From contig DASXSF010000153.1 of assembly GCA_036506155.1 (NCBI GenBank), positions 71,296 through 135,295 on the forward strand: DNA of 64,000 nucleotides, read 5' to 3'. Shown one piece after another: positions 15,574-24,677 of the stretch; the stretch's first letter is position 1; every line of letters begins with the position of its first letter. The DNA is from DASXRA01 sp036506155. Its GTDB lineage: Bacteria > Actinomycetota > Actinomycetes > Mycobacteriales > Jatrophihabitantaceae. A program made the translations under genes and the position numbers. A model generated the notes under the pieces. It saw only the letters and a list, made by a program, of their open reading frames with translations. It made no database searches and had not been told where the DNA came from.

Positions 15574-17484
15574 TCCGCTCGGACCGGCAAGCACGTCCAC
15601 AGTGCCGTCCGGGCCGAGGTGCAGGTCCAAGCGCGCGCCCGCCACGCGCAACCCGCGCACGGTCAGCTCGCCGACCGGCGACGGACGCAGCGGGGCCAGG
15701 TGCAAGGTTCCGGCAGGGACGTCGGGCCGCAGTCCGAAAAGCGATCGCAGTACCTCGATCGCCGCGGCGGCCGCCCAGGCCTGCGGGCGGCACGCCGGCG
15801 GATACGGGACGGCGGTGTCGCCGTACAGCTCGGGCAGGCGCCACTCGAACGCTCCGGCGGCGGCGAGCAGTCCGTCGATGAGGCTGGGTGCCGGTGCCGA
15901 CACGAGGCCGCGCAGCACGATCGCCGTGTCGTGCGGCCACACCGATCCGCAGTGGTAGCTCAACGGGTTGTACCCGGTCGACGTGCTGGCCATGGTGCGC
16001 AGCCCGAAACCGCTGTCCATGTCCGTAGCAGCGAGCCGGGCGGCGACCCGCGCCTCCTCGGCATCGTCGAGCAGACCGGTGCCGAGCAGGTGGCCGATGT
16101 TGGACGTCACGGTGTCCACCCGACGGCTGCTGCCGTCCAGCGCGATTGCCGGGTATCCGTCCACCCAGAAGCGATCGCGGAAGCGTCGCGCCAACCCGGT
16201 TGCCCAGTCGCGCCATCGCTCGGCGCCGGGACGCCCGAACGCGTCGAGCAGGTCGGCACCCGAGAGCGCTGCGGCGTAGGCGTAAGCCTGGACCTCGCAC
16301 AAGGCGATGGGCGGCTCGGCGAACGTGCCGTCGGAGAACTGCACCGCGTCGGGTGAGTCTTTCCAGCCCTGATTGGCAAGTCCACGCCCGGACGTGTCGC
16401 GGTACGACACGAAGTCGTCGAAGCCGCCGAGCCATCCCAGCGCCGCCTCCACAGCGGGCAGCAGCGGCTCGACCTCCGCCGGCGGCATGCCCCAGTGCCA
16501 CGCGTCGGAAAGCAGTGAGATCCACAGCGACGTAGCGTCGACCGTGCCGTAATAGACCGGCGGCAGCGGGTTATCGAGGTCGGGGCGGCGCAGCTCGTGC
16601 GGGATCTTGCCGGGTTGCTCGCCGGTCGACGCGTCGGCGCGGGTGCCCTGGTAGCGCGCAAGCGTGCGGAGCGTCCCGGCCGCGAGTTCGGTGCCGAGCG
16701 GCAACAGCATGCGGGCGGCCCAGATCGAGTCCCTGCCGAACAGGGTCAGGTACCACGGCACGCCGGCGGCGAGGAAGACGTCGTCCGGCGCGGCCGGGTC
16801 GGCGACCAGCAGTGCGTCCAGGTCGGCGACGCTCTGTTCGACCAGGTCCGCCAGCCGATGATCGCGGGCGTCGACGTTCGGTGCGGCAAAGGCGGGGCGC
16901 CGCGCCGCTGTCGCGACGGGATGTGCGGCCTCGTGGCTCACGACCGTGAGCACGACCCGGAACGTCTCGCCCCGGCCGAGGTTCACCGGCCACTCCAGGC
17001 GATCGGCCGGGGGGTCGGTCCGCACCCGTACCTCCACGCCGTCGGCCGACCACGGCGGACCGCCGGCAAGCGGCTGCCCACTATCGCCCGTGCGCACCGC
17101 CCCCATCTCCGCCAGATCGCAGCCGAGCTGGAAAGCCAGCCGGGCGCGCACGGGCGTGCGGGCGTAGGACGTGACCTCGATGTGCTCCTGCATCCCGTCG
17201 GCGAGCACACGCCGGTGCCGCCGCACCAGCACTGTCGGGTCCGTGCCGGGATCGCCCAGCCCGCGCGCCGTCGCCTCGAAGCGCGCCGTGTCACCCGCCG
17301 ACCAAGCAGAAAGCGGCGCCGGTTCGACGCCGTCGAGTGTCACGATCATGAGCGACAGCACGCGCCGGTCGCTCACGTAGACGCCCTGTACCCCGGTAGC
17401 ACGGATCTGACCGTCCCGCCCGGAGAGCACCTGGGCCGGCGCGCGCACCGCGCAGATCAGATCGTGCAGATATGGCTCGCGCAT
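15550..17484 (-). CDS. Glycogen-debranching-type protein (GDE N-terminal domain plus six-hairpin glycosidase)
   Basis: 644 aa from ATG 17484 (MREPYLHDLICAVRAP). The N-terminal beta-domain of about 190 residues (QIRATGVQGVYVSDRRVLS ... TPVRARLAFQLG) is of the kind found in bacterial amylo-alpha-1,6-glucosidase relatives. The (alpha/alpha)6 barrel then has AAGVPWYLTLFGRDSIWAARM, VYYGTVDATSLWISLL, NQGWKDSPDA, EVQAYAYAA and YHCGSVWPHDTAIVL, where D/E residues are the expected acid/base groups. Likely acts on alpha-glucans in the cytosol (no signal peptide), in keeping with glgX at the window edge. Overlaps the MetE-like gene tail to tail. Confidence 0.82.
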   Translation of the reverse strand: MREPYLHDLICAVRAPAQVLSGRDGQIRATGVQGVYVSDRRVLSLMIVTLDGVEPAPLSAWSAGDTARFEATARGLGDPGTDPTVLVRRHRRVLADGMQEHIEVTSYARTPVRARLAFQLGCDLAEMGAVRTGDSGQPLAGGPPWSADGVEVRVRTDPPADRLEWPVNLGRGETFRVVLTVVSHEAAHPVATAARRPAFAAPNVDARDHRLADLVEQSVADLDALLVADPAAPDDVFLAAGVPWYLTLFGRDSIWAARMLLPLGTELAAGTLRTLARYQGTRADASTGEQPGKIPHELRRPDLDNPLPPVYYGTVDATSLWISLLSDAWHWGMPPAEVEPLLPAVEAALGWLGGFDDFVSYRDTSGRGLANQGWKDSPDAVQFSDGTFAEPPIALCEVQAYAYAAALSGADLLDAFGRPGAERWRDWATGLARRFRDRFWVDGYPAIALDGSSRRVDTVTSNIGHLLGTGLLDDAEEARVAARLAATDMDSGFGLRTMASTSTGYNPLSYHCGSVWPHDTAIVLRGLVSAPAPSLIDGLLAAAGAFEWRLPELYGDTAVPYPPACRPQAWAAAAAIEVLRSLFGLRPDVPAGTLHLAPLRPSPVGELTVRGLRVAGARLDLHLGPDGTVDVLAGPSGLRLEIAK

Positions 17485-17510
17485 GCAGCCATTCTGTCGG
17501 GGCGAGTCGG

Positions 17511-17516
17511 TAACGT
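17511..17516 (+). promoter_or_regulatory. -10 hexamer TAACGT, leaderless start of ligA
   Basis: TAACGT ends 7 nt before GTG 17524. It lies in a 39-bp divergent gap that also holds the start of the debranching-type gene. Confidence 0.45.
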
Positions 17517-17523
17517 TCGACCC

Positions 17524-19656
17524 GTGACCGAGCCCAAGGTGGCGACCGCCGACGCGCGCGAAGAGCACGCGCTGCTGAGCCAGACGATCGACGAGGCTCG
17601 CTACCGCTACTTCGTGCTCGACGCGCCGACCCTCAGCGACGCCGACTACGACGTCATGATGCGGCGGCTACAGGCCCTCGAGGACGAGTTCCCGGAACTG
17701 CGTACGCCGCAGTCGCCGACCCAGAGTGTGGGCGGAACGTACTCGACGCTGTTCACGCCGGTCGACCACCTCGAGCGCATGCTCAGCCTCGACAACGCAT
17801 TCAGCCAGGACGAGATCACCGCATGGGCACACCGCGTCGAGCGCGACGCCGGGCTTGTCCCGGCGTACCTGTGCGAGCTCAAGGTCGACGGGCTGGCTGT
17901 CAGCCTGCTCTACCAGGGCGGCAGGCTAGTTCGCGGCGCGACGCGCGGCGACGGGCGCACCGGCGAGGACGTCACTCCGAACATCCGCACCATCTCCGTA
18001 GTGCCCTCCCGCCTCGTCGGCGACGACGTGCCCGAGACGCTGGAGGTGCGCGGCGAGGTGTTCTTTCCGGTCGCCGACTTCCAGGGGTTGAACGAGTCGC
18101 TGGTCGAGGCGGGCAAGGCGCCGTTTGCCAACCCGCGCAATGCCGCGGCGGGGAGCCTTCGCCAGAAGGACCCGCGCATCACGGCGTCCCGCCCGCTGCG
18201 CATGGTCATCCACGGGGTGGGCCGCGTCGAGGGCGGCCCACCCGTGAAGGCTCAGTCGGAGTGGTATGCGGCGCTTGCCGGCTTGGGTCTGCCCACGTCC
18301 GCGCGTTTCGAGGTGGTGCCCGACCTGACCGGTGTGCGCCGATTCATCGACCACTACGGCGAGCACCGGCACTCCGTCGAGCACGAGATCGACGGCGTGG
18401 TCGTCAAGGTCGACGACCTCGCATTGCAGCGCCGGCTGGGCTCCACCAGCCGGGCACCGCGCTGGGCGATCGCATTCAAATACCCTCCGGAGGAAGTCAA
18501 CACCAAGCTCCTCGACATCCGCGTCAACGTCGGCCGCACCGGGCGGATCACGCCGTTCGGAGTGATGGAGCCGGTGCGCGTGTCCGGCTCGACGGTCGAG
18601 ATGGCGACGCTGCACAACGCGTCCGAGATCGAACGCAAGGGCGTGCTGATCGGCGACACCGTGGTACTGCGTAAGGCCGGTGATGTGATCCCCGAGATCG
18701 TCGGCCCGGTGGTGGCGCTGCGCGACGGTTCCGAGCGGCGCTTCGAGATGCCGACGCACTGCCCCGAGTGCGGCACGCTGCTCGGCTACGAGAAGGAGGG
18801 CGACGCAGACCTGCGCTGCCCCAACACACGCTCCTGCCCGGCACAACTGCGCGAGCGGCTGTTCCACGTAGCCGGCCGCGGCGCGTTCGACATCGAGGTC
18901 CTCGGGTACGAGGCGGCCGTGGCGCTGCTTCAGTCCGGGGTGGTGCAAGACGAGGGCGACCTGTTCGCCCTCGACGGCGACACGCTGCGCCAGGTACCGA
19001 TGTTCACCCGCGCCGCGAAGAAGGGCGATGCGCCGGAGGCGGTACGCGATGGGCGGGTGCTCTCGGCGAACGCCCAGCGGCTGCTGGACAACCTCGAGGT
19101 GGCCCGGCACCGCCCGCTGTGGCGGGTGCTGGTCGGGCTCTCGATCCGCCACGTCGGTCCCACGGCAGCGCAGGCGCTGGCCCGTGAGTTCGGCTCGCTG
19201 GACCGGATCGCGGCAGCGTCGATCGACGAGCTGGCCGACGCAGAGGGCGTCGGGCCGACCATCGCCGAGGCGATCCGCGAGTGGTTCGCCGTCGACTGGC
19301 ATCGCGAGATCGTCGAGAAGTGGCGTGCCGCCGGGGTGTCGCTGACCGACGAGGTCGCCGACGAGGGCCCACGCCCGCTTTCCGGGCTGTCGGTCGTGGT
19401 CACCGGCTCGCTGGCCGAGTTCTCCCGTGACTCCGCCACGGAGGCGATCACCGTGCGCGGCGGCAAAGTGTCGGGCTCGGTCTCGAAGAAGACAGCCTTC
19501 GTCGTGGTGGGCGACTCGCCGGGCAGCAAGTACGACAAGGCGGTTCAACTCGGGGTGCCGGTGCTCGACGAGGACGGATTCCGTGTGCTGCTGGAGAAGG
19601 GCCCCGACGCCGCCCGCGAGGTAGCTCAGCCAGCCAACGACGGCGCGGCGAAGTAG
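17524..19656 (+). CDS. ligA: NAD-dependent DNA ligase LigA
   Basis: 710 aa from GTG 17524; a far longer upstream ORF is a shadow across the debranching gene. Domains in order: Ia NAD-binding (YYxxD-type segment ARYRYFVLDAPTLSDADYD), adenylation domain with Lys120 in ELKVDG, the OB fold (NVGRTGRITPFGVMEPV), a Cys4 zinc finger (CPECGT ... CPNTRSCPAQ, about 415-440), HhH repeats (RHVGPTAAQALA, AEGVGPTIAEAI) and a C-terminal BRCT (LSGLSVVVTGSL ... KVSGSVSKKTAFVVVG). Seals nicks in replication and repair; essential in bacteria. Confidence 0.97.
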   Translation: MTEPKVATADAREEHALLSQTIDEARYRYFVLDAPTLSDADYDVMMRRLQALEDEFPELRTPQSPTQSVGGTYSTLFTPVDHLERMLSLDNAFSQDEITAWAHRVERDAGLVPAYLCELKVDGLAVSLLYQGGRLVRGATRGDGRTGEDVTPNIRTISVVPSRLVGDDVPETLEVRGEVFFPVADFQGLNESLVEAGKAPFANPRNAAAGSLRQKDPRITASRPLRMVIHGVGRVEGGPPVKAQSEWYAALAGLGLPTSARFEVVPDLTGVRRFIDHYGEHRHSVEHEIDGVVVKVDDLALQRRLGSTSRAPRWAIAFKYPPEEVNTKLLDIRVNVGRTGRITPFGVMEPVRVSGSTVEMATLHNASEIERKGVLIGDTVVLRKAGDVIPEIVGPVVALRDGSERRFEMPTHCPECGTLLGYEKEGDADLRCPNTRSCPAQLRERLFHVAGRGAFDIEVLGYEAAVALLQSGVVQDEGDLFALDGDTLRQVPMFTRAAKKGDAPEAVRDGRVLSANAQRLLDNLEVARHRPLWRVLVGLSIRHVGPTAAQALAREFGSLDRIAAASIDELADAEGVGPTIAEAIREWFAVDWHREIVEKWRAAGVSLTDEVADEGPRPLSGLSVVVTGSLAEFSRDSATEAITVRGGKVSGSVSKKTAFVVVGDSPGSKYDKAVQLGVPVLDEDGFRVLLEKGPDAAREVAQPANDGAAK

Positions 19657-20141
19657 TGCAACACTTCGTGGCTGCCGTCCGGCGCTGTCCAGTCGGCGAT
19701 ACCCGTGCCGACATGCTGCCAGCCCAGCCGCTGATACAGCGCGATCGCAGCGCCGCTGCGTTCGATGACCTCCAGGCAGAGACGTAGGGCGCGAGCGGAT
19801 GCCTCGCGCGCAGCCGCGTCGAGCAGTCGCTCGCCGAGTCCTTCGCCGCGCGCGAGCGGCACCACGAACAGCCGCAGCACGACACCGATGCGCTGCGGCG
19901 GCAGGCCCACGGCGGCCGCGAGCGCGGACTCGGCGCTGCCGTCGCCCAGCACGACGTGGCCCACGACCTTTGCGCCGTCGTCGGCCACCCATGCGGCGAG
20001 CGTGCGTTCGGACCCGGTGAGCCAGCGCACCGGGTCGGCCGGCCACGCCAGCGGGTAGCGGTCGGCCGCGTGCACGGTTGCTAGGGCCGCAACACAGCCG
20101 TCCAGATCCGACGGTCGCCGCGGCCGAATGAGCCCAGGCAT
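19626..20141 (-). CDS. GNAT family N-acetyltransferase
   Basis: 171 aa from ATG 20141 (MPGLIRPRRPSDL). GNAT motif A is LRLFVVPLARGEGLGERLLDAA (Q/R-x-x-G-x-G/A), followed by ALYQRLGWQHVGTG (motif B). This subgroup typically acetylates amino groups of small molecules or proteins; the substrate is unknown. The last 31 bases overlap ligA, convergent. Confidence 0.82.
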   Translation of the reverse strand: MPGLIRPRRPSDLDGCVAALATVHAADRYPLAWPADPVRWLTGSERTLAAWVADDGAKVVGHVVLGDGSAESALAAAVGLPPQRIGVVLRLFVVPLARGEGLGERLLDAAAREASARALRLCLEVIERSGAAIALYQRLGWQHVGTGIADWTAPDGSHEVLHYFAAPSLAG

Positions 20142-20215
20142 GTGGGCATCGTTGCAAAGCCGCCTGGGCGCGCCGCGATCATCCGCAACAGCCCGGCTGT
20201 CACGATTGCCGGAGC

Positions 20216-22117
20216 ATGACCACAGCGGCTGCGCGTCCACGGCTCGCGGGTCTGGATGGCCTGCGTGCCTTCGCCGTGGCGGCGGTCGTGGTGTTTCACT
20301 TCGCGCCGACGGTGCTGCCCGGCGGGTTCCTGGGCGTGGACCTGTTCTTCGTGATCAGCGGGTACCTGATCACCCGTCTGCTGCTCGCCGAGATCGACGC
20401 GACCGGCCGGCTGGCGATTCGCGACTTCTACGCGCGCCGAGTGCGCCGGTTGGTACCCGCTGTCGTGGCATTGCTGCTCGTCACTTCGACCGCGAGCGCG
20501 CTGCTGTGGCGCGACGAACTGCCCACAACGCGCGGCGGCGTACTGGCGAGCCTGGCATACGTCACGAACTGGTGGCTGATCGGCAGCCACCAGTCGTACT
20601 TCGTCGCATCGGGCCGGCCGCCGATGGTGCAGCACCTGTGGTCGCTCGCCATTGAGGAGCAGTACTACCTGATATGGCCGGTCCTCCTGGCCGTTATCAC
20701 CCGTGCATACCTCGCTTGGCGGCGCCGGGACGTCCGCGCGAGGGCCGTGCTCGCCGCCGGGCGGCTCTACCGGGTAGCCGGGGTGGCTGCCGCGCTCGCG
20801 GCCGGGTCGACGCTCACCATGGCGCTGATCGCCGTGCACGACGACGTCCCCTACGGCGCCGACTCCGGCCGCGTGTACTTCGGCACCGACACTCACGCGA
20901 TGGGACTGTTGCTCGGCGCCGCCGCCGGCGCGCTTGCGACCCGGGGCACGCTGCCCTTCGCACGGCGCCGGCCGCTGCTGCGCGGGGCGTTCCTGACCGA
21001 TCTCGCGGCAGCGCTCGCCCTGGTCCTGCTCGTCCAGATCATGACGGGTGTCGACGAGTTCGACCCCGGGCTCTACCGCGGCGGGTTCCTCGCCGCGAGC
21101 GTGCTGTGCGTCGTGGTCGTGGCGGCCGTGCCCCGGCCGGTCAGCGCGCTCGGCTGGCTGCTCGACCGGGCGCCGCTGCGCTGGCTCGGCAGCCGGTCGT
21201 ACTCGATATACCTCTGGCACTGGCCGGTCGCGGTGGTGACCCGGCCCGAGGTCGACCTTGCCCTTGGCGGGTGGCAGCTGTTCGTGCTCCGCACCGCTAT
21301 CACGGTCGGGCTGGCCGAAGCGAGCTTCCGTCTCATCGAGCAGCCGTTCCGGGTCGCGGGCCTTTCCGGCATCGTGCACGCATGGGGTTGGCCACGGCTC
21401 TCGAGCACCGCGCGGGCCCGTGTCGTTCCGGCCGCCGTCGCCGGCGTGCTGGTCGTCCTCGGGTCGCTGATCTCGGTTTTCGCCTACACCGCGCCGTCAC
21501 CGGCGCTGGCCTCGTCGGGGCACACCCCGGAGCGCTCGACGAGCACGGCCCCGCCCGCATCGCCGCGACCCGCCGCGCGCACGGCGCGCGCGCGCCCGCA
21601 CGCGGCCACGCACCCCACGCCCACGCCGCGCACATCCGAACCGCCGCCCGCACCCACGGTGAGCGCATTCGGCGACTCGGTCATGCTCGGCGCGACGCCG
21701 CAGCTGCGCGCTCTGATCACGCACATTTCCGTGTCCGCGGTTGAGGGACGGCAGGCTCGCGACGTCTTCGCGGACATCGCGCAGCACCGGGCCGCCGGCA
21801 CGCTGGGCAGCTGTGTCGTGATCCACACGGGCGACAACGGCATCATCCCGCCGGACGATCTGTCCGCCGTACTGGCGTTGCTTCGCGACCGCAGCCGTGT
21901 CGTGGTGCTCACCGACCGGGTCCCGCGCGACTGGCAAGCCCCTAACAACGACACGCTGCACGCGGTGGTGGCGCGCTTCCCCAACGCCGTGCTCGTCGAC
22001 TGGTACGGCATCTCCAATCCGCACCGGGATTGGTTCTACAAGGACGGCCTGCACCTGCGCGCGACCGGCACGCACGCCTATGCCGACGCCATTGCCGCGG
22101 TGCTCAGGGCTGGGTAG
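20216..22117 (+). CDS. Membrane acyltransferase OafA/OatA type with extracellular SGNH domain
   Basis: 633 aa. Residues 1-400 are an acyltransferase-3 domain: LAGLDGLRAFAVAAVVVFHF (R-x10-H motif), GGFLGVDLFFVISGYLIT, then about ten TM helices including YSIYLWHWPV. A Pro/Thr/Ala/Arg-rich linker (about 425-475) leads to an SGNH hydrolase domain: block I FGDSVM, block III GDNG and the D-x-x-H in KDGLHLRATG. This architecture matches cell-envelope O-acetyltransferases that pass an acetyl group across the membrane to a sugar (peptidoglycan or arabinogalactan-type polymers). Confidence 0.88.
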   Translation: MTTAAARPRLAGLDGLRAFAVAAVVVFHFAPTVLPGGFLGVDLFFVISGYLITRLLLAEIDATGRLAIRDFYARRVRRLVPAVVALLLVTSTASALLWRDELPTTRGGVLASLAYVTNWWLIGSHQSYFVASGRPPMVQHLWSLAIEEQYYLIWPVLLAVITRAYLAWRRRDVRARAVLAAGRLYRVAGVAAALAAGSTLTMALIAVHDDVPYGADSGRVYFGTDTHAMGLLLGAAAGALATRGTLPFARRRPLLRGAFLTDLAAALALVLLVQIMTGVDEFDPGLYRGGFLAASVLCVVVVAAVPRPVSALGWLLDRAPLRWLGSRSYSIYLWHWPVAVVTRPEVDLALGGWQLFVLRTAITVGLAEASFRLIEQPFRVAGLSGIVHAWGWPRLSSTARARVVPAAVAGVLVVLGSLISVFAYTAPSPALASSGHTPERSTSTAPPASPRPAARTARARPHAATHPTPTPRTSEPPPAPTVSAFGDSVMLGATPQLRALITHISVSAVEGRQARDVFADIAQHRAAGTLGSCVVIHTGDNGIIPPDDLSAVLALLRDRSRVVVLTDRVPRDWQAPNNDTLHAVVARFPNAVLVDWYGISNPHRDWFYKDGLHLRATGTHAYADAIAAVLRAG

Positions 22118-22775
22118 CGGCCGCCTGCGCGGCGCGGGTGACACTGTCAGCAACACCCGCCAGGTGCCGCAGCCGCATCAGCTCGGCACGCAGCCAGCGC
22201 AGCGCCGGGCGCCCCACCAACAGCGCTCCCTCGCCGAGCGGCGCCACCGCCAGTTCGGTGCCGAGCCCGGACCAGTCGCGCGGCGCCCACGGCTCGTGCG
22301 CGTCGAGCAGCCGAGCAGGACGTGGCGGCCACCACGGCACGGGCAGCTCGGCGAGTTCGGGCGCAGCGGCGCTGCGCGCGACCACCCGGGACAGGCCGTC
22401 GGCGGGCGGGTCCAGCACGATCGACCAGCCCGGACGGAAGATGCGGGCCACCCCGTCGGTGAGGACCTGCAGTGGGTCGTCCGGCCCGGCGGCGAGCTCG
22501 TCGAGCACCTCGAGCTCGCGGTGCGGGTCCAGGGTCCCGGCGTACGGACGGATCGACTCGACGCGCACCCCCGGCACCGAGCGCGCGGCGGTGACCAGCG
22601 AGTCAGCCAGTCGGTCAGGGGGCAGATCCACCACCAGGTCGTCGACCGCGTGGTCGGGCGAGCGTTCGATCACGTCCACGGAGAGGATGTCCGCCCCGGC
22701 ACCGCCGAGCGCCGTGGCCACCGCGCCGAGCGCACCCGGCCGGTCGGGCAGCACCACGCGCAGCAGGTAGGACAT
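22104..22775 (-). CDS. ACT-domain protein
   Basis: 223 aa from ATG 22775 with a purine-rich GAAGGGGAAG upstream. N-terminal ACT domain: YLLRVVLPDRPGALGAVATALGGAGADILSVDVIE (residues 2-36), followed by a second less clear alpha/beta half and a conserved ending WLRAELMRLRHLAGVAD. ACT domains bind amino acids; here no enzyme is attached, so a regulatory or binding role is inferred. It occupies the place of Rv3013 between ligA and gatC in mycobacteria. It overlaps the acyltransferase stop by 14 bases. Confidence 0.72.
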   Translation of the reverse strand: MSYLLRVVLPDRPGALGAVATALGGAGADILSVDVIERSPDHAVDDLVVDLPPDRLADSLVTAARSVPGVRVESIRPYAGTLDPHRELEVLDELAAGPDDPLQVLTDGVARIFRPGWSIVLDPPADGLSRVVARSAAAPELAELPVPWWPPRPARLLDAHEPWAPRDWSGLGTELAVAPLGEGALLVGRPALRWLRAELMRLRHLAGVADSVTRAAQAAATQP

Positions 22776-22864
22776 GTGATCAGCTTCCCCTTCTCGTGTG
22801 TCCGGCGAGTTAAGCAGCGCAAGCGGGGGGCCGAATCCGCGCGACCGTTCCGTGGGGTGGCTCG

Positions 22865-22870
22865 TAGACT
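22865..22870 (+). promoter_or_regulatory. -10 hexamer TAGACT, leaderless start of gatCAB
   Basis: The hexamer is identical to the one before the cysteine desulfurase gene, with 8 nt to GTG 22879 and no RBS. It supports 22879 rather than the upstream in-frame start at 22798. Confidence 0.5.
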
Positions 22871-22878
22871 CGCCCATC

Positions 22879-23193
22879 GTGCCGAACGATTCGCCGAGAA
22901 ACATCAGCCGGGCCGAGGTGTCGCATCTCGCGCGCCTCGCCCGCCTTGCCGTCACCGACGAGGAACTCGACGTGTTCGCGGGTCAGCTCGACGTCATCCT
23001 GGGCGCGGTCGCACGGGTCGGCGAGGTCGCGGCTCCCGACATCCCGCCGACTTCGCACGCGGTGCCGATGACCAACGTGCTGCGTGCTGACGAGTTGCGG
23101 CCCTGCCTGCCCCGCGAGGCGGTGCTGGCGGCCGCGCCGGACGTCGAGGACGGCAAGTTCCGTGTCCCCCGAATTCTGAGCGAGGAAGCGTGA
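22879..23193 (+). CDS. gatC: Asp/Glu-tRNA(Asn/Gln) amidotransferase subunit C
   Basis: 104 aa. Typical GatC: ISRAEVSHLARLARLAVTDEEL, FAGQLDVILGAVARVGEV and the C-terminal LRADELRPCLPREAVLAAAPDVEDGKFRVPRIL. GatC wraps around GatA and GatB and stabilises the complex. GTG 22879 is chosen from the conserved N-terminus and the TAGACT box. It overlaps gatA by 4 bases. Confidence 0.95.
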   Translation: MPNDSPRNISRAEVSHLARLARLAVTDEELDVFAGQLDVILGAVARVGEVAAPDIPPTSHAVPMTNVLRADELRPCLPREAVLAAAPDVEDGKFRVPRILSEEA

Positions 23194-24677
23194 GCGCCGA
23201 GTTGATCAGGTCGACGGCGACCGAGCTTGCCGGGCTGATCGCTGCTGGTGAGGCGTCCGCCGTCGAAGTGGCGCAGGCGCACCTGGACCGGATCGCCGAG
23301 GTCGATGACCAGGTGCACGCGTTTCTTCACCTGGACGCCGACGGGGCGCTGCGCGCGGCCGCGGCGGTTGACGCGCGCCGCGCCCGCGGCGAGGCGCTCG
23401 GCCCCCTGGCCGGGGTGCCGCTCGCCATGAAGGACGTCGTGGTGACCGAGGGCTTGCCGACCACGGCCGGCTCGAAGATCCTCGAAGGCTGGGTGCCGCC
23501 CTACGATGCGACGATCAGCCGCCGCATCAAGGACGCCGGCGTCGTCATGCTCGGCAAGACCAACATGGACGAGTTCGCGATGGGATCGTCCACCGAGAAC
23601 TCGGCCTTCGGCCCGACGCACAATCCCTGGGATCTAGCGCGCGTGCCGGGCGGTTCGGGTGGCGGATCGGCCGCCGCTCTCGCCGCGTACGAGGCTCCGC
23701 TCGCGATCGGGACCGACACGGGCGGCTCGATCCGGCAACCGGCCGCCGTCACCGGGACGGTCGGCGCCAAGCCGACATACGGCGGCGTATCACGATACGG
23801 GCTGATCGCGCTCGCGTCCTCCCTCGACCAGGCCGGGCCGTGCGCCCGGACAGTGCTCGACGCGGCGCTGCTGTACGAGGTCATCGCCGGCCACGATCCG
23901 TGCGACTCGACGTCGATCGCGGGGCCGGTGCCACCCGTTGTCGCGGCCGCGCGTGAGGGGGCCCGCGACGACCTGACCGGCGTGCGGGTGGGCGTCGTTC
24001 GCGAGCTGGGCGGTGCGGGCTACCAACCCGGAGTGCTCACCGCGTTCCACGACGCCGTCGAGACGCTGCGCAAGCTGGGCGCCGACGTCGTCGAGGTGAG
24101 CTGCCCGAACTTCGACTATGCGCTGGCCGCCTACTACCTGATCCTGCCGAGTGAGTGCTCGTCCAACCTCGCCCGGTACGACGCGGTGCGCTACGGGCTG
24201 CGGGTCGGCGACGACGGCGTCCATCCGCTGGAGGAGGTCATGTCGCTGACCCGCGAGGCAGGCTTCGGCCCCGAGGTGAAACGCCGGGTCATGATCGGCA
24301 CGTACGCGCTTTCGGCCGGTTACTACGACGCGTACTACGGGCAGGCGCAGAAGGTACGTACCCTGATCGCGCGTGACTTCGCGACCGCGTTCGAGCAGGC
24401 CGACGTGCTGGTGTCGCCGTCGACGCCGTTCGTGGCGTTCGGCATCGGTGAACGAGTCGACGATCCGATGGCGATGTACGTGAACGACCTGTGCACGTTG
24501 CCCGCGTCGCTGGCCGGTACGCCGGCGATCTCCGTGCCGTGCGGGCTCTCCGAAGGGTTGCCCGTCGGGCTGCAGGTCATGGCACCCGCCCTGGGCGATG
24601 ACCGCTGTTACCGAGTGGCAGCGGCGTACGAGGCGGCGGTCGAGCGGATCACGCCACCTGTGGGGGTGCTCGCATGA
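23190..24677 (+). CDS. gatA: Glu-tRNA(Gln) amidotransferase subunit A
   Basis: 495 aa. Amidase-signature enzyme: catalytic Lys in AMKDVVVT (near residue 79), cis-Ser in PGGSGGGSAAALAAY and the nucleophile Ser in GTDTGGSIRQPAA. It hydrolyses glutamine and channels ammonia to GatB. Full length and collinear with GatC and GatB; ATGA overlap with gatB. Confidence 0.96.
   Translation: MSAELIRSTATELAGLIAAGEASAVEVAQAHLDRIAEVDDQVHAFLHLDADGALRAAAAVDARRARGEALGPLAGVPLAMKDVVVTEGLPTTAGSKILEGWVPPYDATISRRIKDAGVVMLGKTNMDEFAMGSSTENSAFGPTHNPWDLARVPGGSGGGSAAALAAYEAPLAIGTDTGGSIRQPAAVTGTVGAKPTYGGVSRYGLIALASSLDQAGPCARTVLDAALLYEVIAGHDPCDSTSIAGPVPPVVAAAREGARDDLTGVRVGVVRELGGAGYQPGVLTAFHDAVETLRKLGADVVEVSCPNFDYALAAYYLILPSECSSNLARYDAVRYGLRVGDDGVHPLEEVMSLTREAGFGPEVKRRVMIGTYALSAGYYDAYYGQAQKVRTLIARDFATAFEQADVLVSPSTPFVAFGIGERVDDPMAMYVNDLCTLPASLAGTPAISVPCGLSEGLPVGLQVMAPALGDDRCYRVAAAYEAAVERITPPVGVLA

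Noticed and set aside
15550..17484. Trehalase or glucoamylase as the name for the 644-aa glycosidase
   Set aside because: The N-terminal beta-domain and the GRDS-W barrel motif fit the glycogen-debranching-like family better; the exact substrate cannot be set from sequence.
16597..17523. 309-codon upstream extension of ligA
   Set aside because: It is antisense to the debranching-type enzyme. LigA homology begins at GTG 17524, and a -10 box sits just before it.
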